In this document: positions 1 through 5,901 of the stretch, piece after piece
Position numbering within the stretch: the stretch's first letter is position 1
How the letters are laid out: each line of letters begins with the position of its first letter
From: Planctomycetaceae bacterium
GTDB lineage: Bacteria > Planctomycetota > Planctomycetia > Pirellulales > UBA1268
Length of the DNA stretch: 6,031 nt
Direction: 5' to 3'
NCBI GenBank assembly: GCA_003509235.1
Contig: DONH01000323.1
Span: 1-6,031 of the forward strand
Program-made: the position numbers and the translations under genes
Notes under the pieces: generated by a model
The model's database searches: none
What the model was told of the DNA's origin: nothing
What the model saw: the letters and a program-made list of their open reading frames with translations, nothing else

Positions 1-14
1 CGACCTAGTGGCTG

Positions 15-36
15 ATAGTGTATTTATGTACACTAT
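15..36. repeat. Perfect 8-bp inverted repeat downstream of the ferredoxin gene
   Basis: ATAGTGTA (15-22) is followed after the 6-base spacer TTTATG by its exact reverse complement TACACTAT (29-36). A ninth G-T pair is possible at the base of the loop. It lies 65 bases beyond the ferredoxin stop codon. No run of T follows on either strand, so it is not a typical intrinsic terminator. It could be an operator for a gene left of the window or an RNA hairpin in the ferredoxin 3' region. The symmetry is seen directly; the role is unknown. The same octamer recurs at 523-530. Confidence 0.5.
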
Positions 37-101
37 ACAGTTCCGATAGGAAGACGCAAAGTTCGAATTAGACAAATGCTTGAGTTACGGTTCGAGAAGA
101 C

Positions 102-479
102 CTATTTCGCTGCTTTGAGTTCAGCCAAATGTTGCGCCGTGTCGACTAGGCGGTCCCAATTTTCCTCTATGTACGCAGGAGGGCCACCCATATCAGCTTG
201 TGCTACCGCTATTTCTTCCGTTGGAACCATCTCAATGGCATCCCAAGGGCAAACTTTTACGTCGTACATTCTGCCTTGTTTGCCGGGAATATGAATGCAT
301 TGTTCACATCCGATGCATCTTTCTAAATCTATTTCACACCATTGAGTAACACCCTGCTTGATCTGAAATATGCAATCAACAGGACAAACCTCTAAGCAGC
401 TTTCGCACCCGGTGCAATTATCTGCTTGAATTATTGCCAATTCTTTGGGAATTTTTTTTCTGACTGCTTTTTTTGCCAT
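102..479 (-). CDS. Small ferredoxin with two [4Fe-4S] cluster motifs
   Basis: This 125-residue soluble protein should carry electrons through two iron-sulphur clusters in the cytoplasm. Motif I is C22-x2-C25-x2-C28-x3-C32-Pro. Motif II is C55-x2-C58-x2-C61-x15-C77-Pro, so all eight ligands of a bacterial 2[4Fe-4S] ferredoxin are present. The gap before C77 is 15 residues instead of the usual 3, a 12-residue insertion. C36 and C48 are additional cysteines. A lysine-rich N-terminus (residues 1-12) precedes the domain, and an acidic helical tail (about 100-125) extends past it. There is no signal peptide or membrane segment. The ATG at 479 places the first cluster motif normally; no Shine-Dalgarno sequence precedes it. 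It lies 241 bases downstream of lysA on the same strand, a gap too wide to claim an operon. The redox partner is not identifiable. The ferredoxin identity is firm; its specific pathway is unknown. Confidence 0.93.
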   Translation of the reverse strand: MAKKAVRKKIPKELAIIQADNCTGCESCLEVCPVDCIFQIKQGVTQWCEIDLERCIGCEQCIHIPGKQGRMYDVKVCPWDAIEMVPTEEIAVAQADMGGPPAYIEENWDRLVDTAQHLAELKAAK

Positions 480-511
480 AAGAATTGCTATCGGAAGTTA
501 CGTGAAGCTTT

Positions 512-531
512 CTACACCCTACATAGTGTAG
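512..531. repeat. Overlapping inverted repeats in the ferredoxin leader
   Basis: CTACAC (512-517) pairs with GTGTAG (526-531) across an 8-base loop. Alternatively CTACA (519-523) pairs with TGTAG (527-531) across a 3-base loop. The two hairpins share the right arm and cannot form together. The element sits 33 bases upstream of the ferredoxin start and contains the octamer ATAGTGTA (523-530) also found at 15-22 and, inverted, at 29-36. It could be an operator or a leader RNA structure. Read on the minus strand it also contains a -10-like TACACT, with a poor -35 (TTGGTC) 17 bases away. The pairing is seen; the function is inferred. Confidence 0.4.
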
Positions 532-676
532 CCGTGAAAATTCCTCCGACCAAATCGAATTACTCGGGTGCAGGATCGATCCGGCCGGAAACGTGGAAAA
601 TACTGGTTTTTGTCTGATTTCGCAAAGGTATGTGTTGGAAAAAGACCAGAATCCCACATGGCTTCGCTTTCATCTT

Positions 677-710
677 AAAAAATAGATACAAGCACGGGGT
701 ATTCGACATC
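677..710 (-). terminator. Weak terminator candidate after lysA
   Basis: On the minus strand, just past the lysA stop, a short imperfect hairpin (ATAC pairing with GTAT plus a closing G-C pair, with one bulged base) is followed closely by six T residues (complement of AAAAAA at 677-682). The stem is short and AT-rich, so termination would be inefficient. If it works, it separates lysA from the ferredoxin gene. The rest of the 480-720 gap shows no gene that I can support. Confidence 0.28.
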
Positions 711-720
711 TGTGTGGAAT

Positions 721-2031
721 TCATTCCTGAGGAATAGACTCGCCGGCGAACAACTCTTCTGCAGTTTGTCGCGCACGAACAAGTCGCGATGTGCCGCCGT
801 CGATGAGGACTTCGGCAGGAAAAGGTTTTGAGTTGTAATTGCTGGCCATGACGAATCCATAGGCACCAGCAACCTCAATGACAAGAAGGTCACCAACACG
901 GGTAGGGGGGAGGTCACGAGTCGATACGAAACCACCCTCTTCCTGAGTGAAGATGTCGCCAGATTCACAAAGTGGTCCACCGATTGCGACTGCTTCAAGC
1001 TCGTGTGGAGGTGTCGTCGATGTTGGGCAGAGACTCATTGGGTGATACGAGCCATACAATACAGGTCGGGCAAGAGTATGGAAGCCTGCGTCAACCAAGA
1101 GATACTTTTTTGAACCTTGTCGCTTTACCGCTCTTACTTCGGTGACCAGAATGCCGGCCTCAGCAGTCAGGTACCGACCGGGCTCGATTTCGAGTCTAAT
1201 TCGATGACCAAAAGAATCCTCGAGACGCTTCCTGGTGGTATCCCACAGCTTAAAGTATTCCGACAGGTCAGCTCGGTGTTCACCTTCCTGATAAGGAACC
1301 GGAAGTCCTCCACCTGCACTTATCATTGTAAGTGAACGGCCAATATCGCGTGCTGTCTTCTCAAGAGAGGCTGCAACCGTAGCGAGATGGTTCAAATCGG
1401 CACCGCTGCCAATATGCATATGAAGACCAGTTACGGCGAGTCCTGCCCACTCCGCACGTTGAAGAACATCTGGTATCGCTTCATGCCAGATGCCATGCTT
1501 GGAGCCTTCTCCTCCGGTATTGGTCTTTTGGCTGTGACCATGTCCAAATCCAGGATTCACTCGAAGTGTCACGTTTGCACCTGGCACGCGTTGTGCCAGT
1601 TGCTCAAGCATGTCCGCGGAACCGCAATTGACATGAATGCCATGTTGTACGACAGCGTCGAGGCTTTCATGATCAAAAATGTCTGCCGTGTAAACAATTG
1701 GATCTGCCGCGGGTAGATCGTCTTGGTCTTCTGGTGAGCTTTTTGTTGGATAGCCCGCAGCGATGGCCCTTGCGATTTCACCATGGCTTACAGCATCTAC
1801 TAGCACACCTTCGCGCCGCACAAGGTCAAGGACTGCAATGTTTGAACACGCTTTTTGTGCAAAACGAACTGTGTCCCAATCACTCAGATCAGCACATCGC
1901 TGCTGGATTACGGACGCATCGTATGCGTAGAGCGGGGTTCCGTGTCTTTTTGCCAACTCCTGAAGGTCGATGCCAGCAAATTGTCGTCGAATACCAGCAG
2001 ATTCAATTGTATTTGGGGCTGTATCACTCAT
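721..2031 (-). CDS. lysA: Diaminopimelate decarboxylase (lysine biosynthesis)
   Basis: LysA is the PLP enzyme that decarboxylates meso-2,6-diaminopimelate to L-lysine, the last step of lysine synthesis in the cytoplasm. The 436 residues cover the full alanine racemase-like barrel and C-terminal beta domain. Seen landmarks are the PLP lysine K60 in FAQKACSNI, the block NPGFGHGHSQKTNTGGEGSKHGIW at 159-182 (described by its ends), HIGSG at 206-210, the glycine loop SAGGGL at 238-243, EIEPGR at 281-286, CESGD at 355-359 with the active-site cysteine C355, and the YG...SNYNS segment at 391-401. These match the E. coli type of LysA rather than the more common Bacillus/Thermotoga type. About nine extra residues (roughly 99-109) interrupt the stretch between AAGY and IVYTAD. 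The ATG at 2031 gives a normal N-terminus, with no clear ribosome binding site upstream. The gene diverges from the M50 protease gene. Identity is very secure. Confidence 0.97.
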   Translation of the reverse strand: MSDTAPNTIESAGIRRQFAGIDLQELAKRHGTPLYAYDASVIQQRCADLSDWDTVRFAQKACSNIAVLDLVRREGVLVDAVSHGEIARAIAAGYPTKSSPEDQDDLPAADPIVYTADIFDHESLDAVVQHGIHVNCGSADMLEQLAQRVPGANVTLRVNPGFGHGHSQKTNTGGEGSKHGIWHEAIPDVLQRAEWAGLAVTGLHMHIGSGADLNHLATVAASLEKTARDIGRSLTMISAGGGLPVPYQEGEHRADLSEYFKLWDTTRKRLEDSFGHRIRLEIEPGRYLTAEAGILVTEVRAVKRQGSKKYLLVDAGFHTLARPVLYGSYHPMSLCPTSTTPPHELEAVAIGGPLCESGDIFTQEEGGFVSTRDLPPTRVGDLLVIEVAGAYGFVMASNYNSKPFPAEVLIDGGTSRLVRARQTAEELFAGESIPQE

Positions 2032-2161
2032 GGCACAGATGGTTTTCGCTTTCCGAGAAGATGGATCACACCCTATTGTAGGTAAAACTATGCACCTAGT
2101 TTTTCAGAGAATTAAAAGTGTAGCAGTCAAATTTCTTCCTCAAGGGCTATTCTAGTGTTCC
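2032..2161. promoter_or_regulatory. Divergent spacer between lysA and the M50 protease gene
   Basis: This AT-rich 130-base spacer must hold the promoters of both flanking genes. On the minus strand TACAAT (2075-2080 on the plus strand) is a good -10 candidate 43 bases from the lysA start, but no recognisable -35 lies 16-18 bases upstream of it. On the plus strand a TATTCT (2149-2154) lies very near the protease start with no matching -35. AAGGG (2142-2146) is too far from the ATG to be a normal ribosome site. The location is certain; the individual elements are weak. Confidence 0.35.
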
Positions 2162-3145
2162 ATGAGAGAAGACCCTGTCAAAACACTTGATTTTTCCACT
2201 GCGGCTGAGACTTCCCGGCTGCCGGTGGTGTTGTCATCAAACGAGAATCACCAGGCGGAGGGGCTCAATCGTGCTCAGCCACAATCGGCACGCATTCGAT
2301 TACAGATGTACCTCTTTCTGGGAACCTGCCTCACAACGTTTGCGGCTGGGACGGTCGGTTGGCGACCAGTAGTTCTTGGTCTTTATAGTGGCTTTACGAA
2401 TGATCTGACAATGCATTGGTTCCGAGGCCTGACTTATATGGTTTCAGTCATGGCAATTTTGATGGCACATGAAGCAGGTCACTTTGTTGCAGCGTGGCGC
2501 CATCGAATTCCTGCAACACTCCCATTTTTTTTACCTTTACCGGTGATGCTGACTGGGACACTCGGCGCCGTAATCGGTATGGAGGGATCTCGGGCAGACA
2601 GAAGACAATTGTTTGATATCGCCTTAGCTGGACCGCTCGCTGGTCTTTTTGTCGCGGTTCCCCTTTTTGCAGTAGGGCTACTGCTTGCTCAACCGGCAGA
2701 TACCAGTCTGTTTTCGATGCCGTTGCTTGCAACATGGCTTTTGCAACTTGTTCGACCAGATCTACCAATCGGCCAGGTGCTTGCCCCGAATGCATTTTTA
2801 ATGGCTGGATGGGTAGGTTTTCTGGTAACTGGACTGAATATGATTCCCCTCAGCCAACTCGATGGTGGGCACATTTGCCACGCTCTTTTCGGAAGGCGTT
2901 CGTGCTGGGTGGCCCGAAGTGTCCTCCTTGGAGCAATAACCGCTATTATTCTTACTGGAGCAGATCATTGGGTTTTGATGATTGTTTTAATCGCGTTTAT
3001 GGGTGTCGATCATCCGCCTATTCGAAATGAGCCGAAGCCTTTGGGCACTGCGAGAACAATTCTCGGCCTCGGCTCATTTGTCATTCCGGTGATTACATTC
3101 ATGCCAGAGCCGCTTCTGCTCCCCGGATTCATTTTCATTCGTTGA
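2162..3145 (+). CDS. Site-2-type intramembrane zinc metalloprotease (peptidase family M50)
   Basis: This 327-residue polytopic membrane protein has both catalytic signatures of the site-2 protease family. HEAGH at 103-107 supplies two zinc-binding histidines and the catalytic glutamate. NMIPLSQLDGGH at 226-237 supplies the third metal ligand, D234. ALAGPLAG at 154-161 is another family hallmark. Hydrophobic stretches lie near 47-68, 88-113, 118-139, 150-176, 208-230, 250-265, 267-281 and 298-322. There is no PDZ domain between the two motifs, unlike RseP; the layout resembles the EGY/cyanobacterial branch. The N-terminal 45 residues are polar and probably cytoplasmic. The ATG at 2162 is the first after an in-frame stop (2153-2155) but lacks a ribosome site; the ATG at 2306 (residue 49) is a less likely alternative. 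Family members cut membrane-bound regulators or other membrane proteins; the substrate here is unknown. glyA follows 95 bases later with its own promoter candidate. Confidence 0.9.
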   Translation: MREDPVKTLDFSTAAETSRLPVVLSSNENHQAEGLNRAQPQSARIRLQMYLFLGTCLTTFAAGTVGWRPVVLGLYSGFTNDLTMHWFRGLTYMVSVMAILMAHEAGHFVAAWRHRIPATLPFFLPLPVMLTGTLGAVIGMEGSRADRRQLFDIALAGPLAGLFVAVPLFAVGLLLAQPADTSLFSMPLLATWLLQLVRPDLPIGQVLAPNAFLMAGWVGFLVTGLNMIPLSQLDGGHICHALFGRRSCWVARSVLLGAITAIILTGADHWVLMIVLIAFMGVDHPPIRNEPKPLGTARTILGLGSFVIPVITFMPEPLLLPGFIFIR

Positions 3146-3170
3146 CGCCCTGCCATTCCGCTCACACAAT
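3142..3170 (+). promoter_or_regulatory. Sigma-70-like promoter candidate for glyA
   Basis: TTGACG (3142-3147, five of six matches to the -35 consensus) is followed after exactly 17 bases by CACAAT (3165-3170, four of six matches to the -10). It overlaps the stop codon of the protease gene and would start transcription near 3177, giving a leader of about 64 bases before glyA. The spacing is ideal but the -10 is mediocre. This is a sequence match only. Confidence 0.4.
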
Positions 3171-3230
3171 AGTCTAAGATTGTTTTAAATGGAGTCTGAC
3201 GCACTGTTTCTGAAGCTAATACATAACCGA

Positions 3231-3239
3231 GAGGTGATC
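3231..3239 (+). promoter_or_regulatory. Strong Shine-Dalgarno sequence of glyA
   Basis: GAGGTGATC is complementary over nine bases to the usual 3' end of bacterial 16S rRNA (anti-Shine-Dalgarno region). It ends one base before the GTG at 3241, with the core GAGG six bases from it. It fixes GTG as the glyA start. It stands out because lysA, the ferredoxin gene and the protease gene have no recognisable ribosome site. Confidence 0.8.
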
Positions 3240-3240
3240 T

Positions 3241-4503
3241 GTGAACTTTGTTGAATTAGAAGATCCGGCAATTTGGTCATCAATCGCTGCGGAGCAAACT
3301 CGGCAAGCAGAAGGCCTCGAAATGATTGCAAGTGAAAACTTTACGAGCCCAGCAGTTATGCAGGCAGTCGGGAGCGTCTTGACCAATAAGTATGCCGAAG
3401 GGTATCCCGGCAAAAGATATTATGGCGGTTGTGAATTTGTTGACACGGTCGAAGACCTCGCGCGCAACAGGGCCAAGCAACTTTTCGGCGCTGAGCACGT
3501 AAATGTGCAGCCACACTCTGGAAGCCAAGCAAACTCAGCGGTCTACCTCGCAGCTATCAAGCCAGGCGATACAGTGCTCGCGTTCGACTTGGCGCATGGT
3601 GGCCACCTTACTCATGGAATGCGACTGAATAGCTCAGGCATCTTGTATCGTTTTGTTCACTACGGTGTTCGGCAGGATGATCATCTTCTTGATTTTGATC
3701 AGATCGTTCGACTTGCCCGCGAACATAAGCCAAAGTTGATAGTTGCTGGAGCAAGCGCATATCCGAGGGAAATTCCGCACGAACGTTTTGCAGAGATAGC
3801 CAATGAAGTTGGAGCAAAATTATTGGTTGATATGGCACACTATGCAGGCCTCGTTGCTGCCGGTGTTCACAACAGTCCGGTGCCTCATGCAGACTTTGTG
3901 ACAAGCACAACACATAAGACATTGAGAGGACCACGCGGCGGAATTGCCATGTGCCGAGCCGAACATGCAAAAGATCTTGACCGATCTGTGTTCCCAGGAA
4001 CTCAAGGGGGTCCATTGATGCATGTTGTTGCGGGAAAAGCAATTGCCTTTGCAGAGGCGCTCACACCAGATTTCAAAAAATATGCGGAGCAGGTCATTGC
4101 TAATGCTCGGACACTTGCTCAGTCGCTTGCGGCCGGTGGTGTGAAGCTGGTGAGCGGTGGTACAGATAACCATCTCATGCTGGTTGATGTCACGCCGCTC
4201 GGTCTTGGTGGGAAATTAGCTGAAGAGGCATTGGATCGCTGTGGGATCACCTGCAATAAAAATATGATTCCATATGATGAGCGAAAGCCTGTTGATCCGT
4301 CAGGAATTCGATTAGGCACGCCCGCCCTTACAACACGAGGCATGGGGGCTGACGAGATGGAGCAGGTGGCAGCTTGGATTCTTCAAGTTCTCAAATCACC
4401 GGAAGACTCACAGGTGATCGAGTCAACTCGTAGAGAAGTGTCCGAACTTGCAGAACAGTACCCAGTCCCAGCGGCCAAGCTGAACCAGGTTGTTCCTAGC
4501 TGA
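3241..4503 (+). CDS. glyA: Serine hydroxymethyltransferase
   Basis: GlyA is the cytoplasmic PLP enzyme that converts serine and tetrahydrofolate to glycine and 5,10-methylene-tetrahydrofolate, the main one-carbon source for purine, thymidylate and methionine synthesis. The 420 residues match the usual bacterial length. Visible landmarks are SENF at 31-34, [15 protein letters not shown] at 51-65 with active-site Y55, HSGSQAN at 92-98, [10 protein letters not shown] at 117-126, VDMAHYAGL at 196-204 with cofactor-contacting D197 and H200, the PLP lysine K226 in [21 protein letters not shown] at 251-258, and SGIRLGTPA at 354-362 with the carboxylate-binding R357. It starts with GTG, supported by a very strong ribosome site at 3231-3239 and by alignment of the N-terminus to the family. 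Its own promoter candidate overlaps the end of the protease gene. It is intact with no missing catalytic residue. By memory the protein looks planctomycete-like. Confidence 0.98.
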   Translation: MNFVELEDPAIWSSIAAEQTRQAEGLEMIASENFTSPAVMQAVGSVLTNKYAEGYPGKRYYGGCEFVDTVEDLARNRAKQLFGAEHVNVQPHSGSQANSAVYLAAIKPGDTVLAFDLAHGGHLTHGMRLNSSGILYRFVHYGVRQDDHLLDFDQIVRLAREHKPKLIVAGASAYPREIPHERFAEIANEVGAKLLVDMAHYAGLVAAGVHNSPVPHADFVTSTTHKTLRGPRGGIAMCRAEHAKDLDRSVFPGTQGGPLMHVVAGKAIAFAEALTPDFKKYAEQVIANARTLAQSLAAGGVKLVSGGTDNHLMLVDVTPLGLGGKLAEEALDRCGITCNKNMIPYDERKPVDPSGIRLGTPALTTRGMGADEMEQVAAWILQVLKSPEDSQVIESTRREVSELAEQYPVPAAKLNQVVPS

Positions 4504-4513
4504 AATCCCAAGA

Positions 4514-4525
4514 CGCTACGTAGCG
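4514..4525. repeat. Perfect 12-base palindrome just after glyA
   Basis: CGCTACGTAGCG reads identically on both strands and lies 10 bases past the glyA stop codon. As RNA it can form only a 4-bp stem with a 4-base loop, and no T run follows, so it is a poor terminator. A protein-binding site is possible. Symmetry is observed; role is unknown. Confidence 0.35.
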
Positions 4526-4611
4526 CGAAAATGAATACAGAACGGCTGCAACGTGTATCTGTGTTTTGAATCGTACTGTTTGGCTTGTGTTCACATCACG
4601 TGTTGGATTGG

Positions 4612-4650
4612 TTTGAATGGAGCCCAAAGAAATTCTCTTTGCTGTTCAAA
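4612..4650 (+). other. Possible stem-loop in the leader of the deiminase gene
   Basis: Two nested inverted repeats occur upstream of the deiminase start: TTTGAA (4612-4617) with TTCAAA (4645-4650), and inside it CAAAGA (4625-4630) with TCTTTG (4636-4641) around the 5-base loop AATTC. The internal bulge is asymmetric (7 and 3 bases) and both stems are AT-rich, so stability would be modest. The structure ends about 20 bases before the ribosome site. It may be a leader RNA hairpin or chance. I recognise no known riboswitch in the 4504-4681 gap. The CACGTG hexamer at 4597-4602 is also palindromic. Confidence 0.25.
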
Positions 4651-4668
4651 TATTTGCAGATTGATTAC

Positions 4669-4672
4669 GGAG
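4669..4672 (+). promoter_or_regulatory. Ribosome binding site that decides the deiminase start
   Basis: GGAG lies nine bases before the ATG at 4682. This normal spacing, together with where family similarity begins, favours 4682 over the upstream in-frame ATG at 4553. Confidence 0.6.
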
Positions 4673-4681
4673 TTCGATGGA

Positions 4682-5722
4682 ATGAAGGTTGAAGGATTAT
4701 CTTCACCAACGACCGGCTTTCGGTTTCCTGCCGAATGGGAGCCACATGCTGCAACATGGCTTGCCTGGCCTCATCGACGAGCCACTTTTCTTGGTGATTT
4801 CGATGAAGTGCCACTGGCTTTTGCCAAGCTTGTCAGGCTTCTTACTTGTTATGAACCGGTGCGTGTCATTGGTAGTGAGGATGTGCTTCGTCACGCCTCG
4901 TCATTGCTTGAAGGTATTGACCAAGTCGCTTTCATTGAAATTCCGACGGATGACTCATGGCTACGAGATACGGGACCAGTTTTTCTGAAGTCGAAGAGTG
5001 TTCGTGCAGAATTGGGTATCGCGAACTTTGGATTCAACGCCTGGGGTGGGAAATATCCTTCTTGGGATGCCGATGCTGCTGTCGCCAGAAAAATCGCAGG
5101 TTATCTTGGTCTTCAAGTCGTAGAGGCTGGAATAGTTCTTGAGGGTGGTGCGATTGAAACAGATGGTGAAGGGACACTTTTGGTAAATCATCGTTGCGTC
5201 GATGATCCACAAAGAAACCTAGGGTATAGTCGCGACGATCTAACTGCAGTCCTCCGGTATTCCTTAGGTGTCGATACGATTCTTTGGGTAAACGGAGATC
5301 TCGTTGGTGATGATACGGATGGTCATATTGATCAGTTGGCTCGTTTTGTTGCACCGGGGTGTATTGTTGCGGCTCGCCAGCCTGACAGGAGCGATTCCAA
5401 TCATGAATCACTCGAGGCAAATTTTGCATTATTGAAAAGCCTTAGGGATGCGCGTGGACGATTGCTCGACGTTGTGCCCATCGATTTGCCACCACGTGTT
5501 TTTTTTGATGATGTGCAGCTTCCGGCCAGCTATCTCAATTTTTTCATTGTGAATGGTGGTGTCATTGTTCCAACCTTTGGTCACGATCTAGATGCAGTCG
5601 CGATAGCGACAATCCAACGCTTCTTTCCAGATCGAGAAGTAGTTCCATTTTCAGCCCTCGAATTAATTCGTGGACGGGGAGCAGTTCACTGCGTGACGTG
5701 TCAGCAACCGGCTTTGGACTGA
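4682..5722 (+). CDS. Agmatine deiminase / Porphyromonas-type peptidylarginine deiminase family enzyme
   Basis: This 346-residue cytoplasmic guanidine hydrolase most likely converts agmatine to N-carbamoylputrescine and ammonia, a step in making putrescine from arginine. The fold is the five-bladed propeller of the amidinotransferase superfamily. Landmarks are EWEPHAATWLAWPHR at 18-32, WLRDTGP at 93-99 (D96), FNAWGGKYPSWD at 118-129, VLEGGAIETDGEGT at 152-165 (E154), DDTDGHIDQLARF at 210-222 (H215), LPASYLNF at 280-287, and the catalytic cysteine C337 in AVHCVTCQQPA. The DDTDGHID form recalls the Helicobacter/Campylobacter branch. The usual GGG before the catalytic region is GRG (331-333) here, and a second cysteine, C340, sits three residues after C337. 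An in-frame ATG at 4553 would add 43 cysteine-rich residues with no family resemblance, so I prefer 4682. The expected partner, N-carbamoylputrescine amidase, is not in view. Family is firm; agmatine as the substrate is inferred. Confidence 0.9.
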   Translation: MKVEGLSSPTTGFRFPAEWEPHAATWLAWPHRRATFLGDFDEVPLAFAKLVRLLTCYEPVRVIGSEDVLRHASSLLEGIDQVAFIEIPTDDSWLRDTGPVFLKSKSVRAELGIANFGFNAWGGKYPSWDADAAVARKIAGYLGLQVVEAGIVLEGGAIETDGEGTLLVNHRCVDDPQRNLGYSRDDLTAVLRYSLGVDTILWVNGDLVGDDTDGHIDQLARFVAPGCIVAARQPDRSDSNHESLEANFALLKSLRDARGRLLDVVPIDLPPRVFFDDVQLPASYLNFFIVNGGVIVPTFGHDLDAVAIATIQRFFPDREVVPFSALELIRGRGAVHCVTCQQPALD

Positions 5723-5740
5723 CTAACGACTGATTGTCGG

Positions 5741-5767
5741 GCTGAATGGCGAAGACGGTCATTCAGC
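5741..5767 (+). terminator. Intrinsic terminator candidate after the deiminase gene
   Basis: GCTGAATGGC (5741-5750) pairs with GTCATTCAGC (5758-5767) over 10 bp including one G-T pair, with the 7-base loop GAAGACG. It starts 18 bases after the deiminase stop codon. The T-rich stretch that follows (about 5768-5779) is interrupted by C, A and G, so the hairpin is strong but the U-tract is weak. It probably ends the deiminase transcript and separates it from the DoxX-like gene. Confidence 0.55.
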
Positions 5768-5901
5768 TACCTTGTTTCTCAAGATTGCCAATTTTAACGG
5801 GCTATCCGGTCTTGCGGTGGAAAGAAGTGAACGCGAGTATCTTTTATACGTTCTCTGGTTTGGAATATGGACTGCGAGATAAAGGCAGAAACGGTTACAT
5901 C

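Noticed and set aside
524..560. GGAGGA followed by an ATG-TAG start-stop pair in the ferredoxin leader (minus strand)
   Set aside because: The spacing of about 17 bases is too long for initiation, so a regulatory minimal reading frame is not supported.
426..617. 63-codon plus-strand frame opposite the ferredoxin start and its leader
   Set aside because: Antisense to a firm gene, with low-complexity composition and no family resemblance.
418..657. 79-codon minus-strand frame across the gap upstream of the ferredoxin gene
   Set aside because: It overlaps the ferredoxin start in another frame, its product has no recognisable domain and it has no ribosome site; the gap looks non-coding.
1387..1716. 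109-codon plus-strand frame within lysA
   Set aside because: Antisense shadow of a fully conserved lysA; the protein shows no domain.
3166..3186. Short hairpin ACAAT/ATTGT followed by TTT between the protease gene and glyA
   Set aside because: Only a 5-bp AT-rich stem with an 8-base loop and a short T run; too weak to call a terminator, and it overlaps the glyA -10 candidate.
3608..4173. Long minus-strand frames (144 and 117 codons) opposite glyA
   Set aside because: glyA is intact and conserved through this stretch; the antisense products resemble nothing and arise from its codon pattern.
5034..5429. 131-codon minus-strand frame opposite the deiminase gene
   Set aside because: Composition rich in H, Q, R and L without a domain; a shadow of the conserved deiminase frame.
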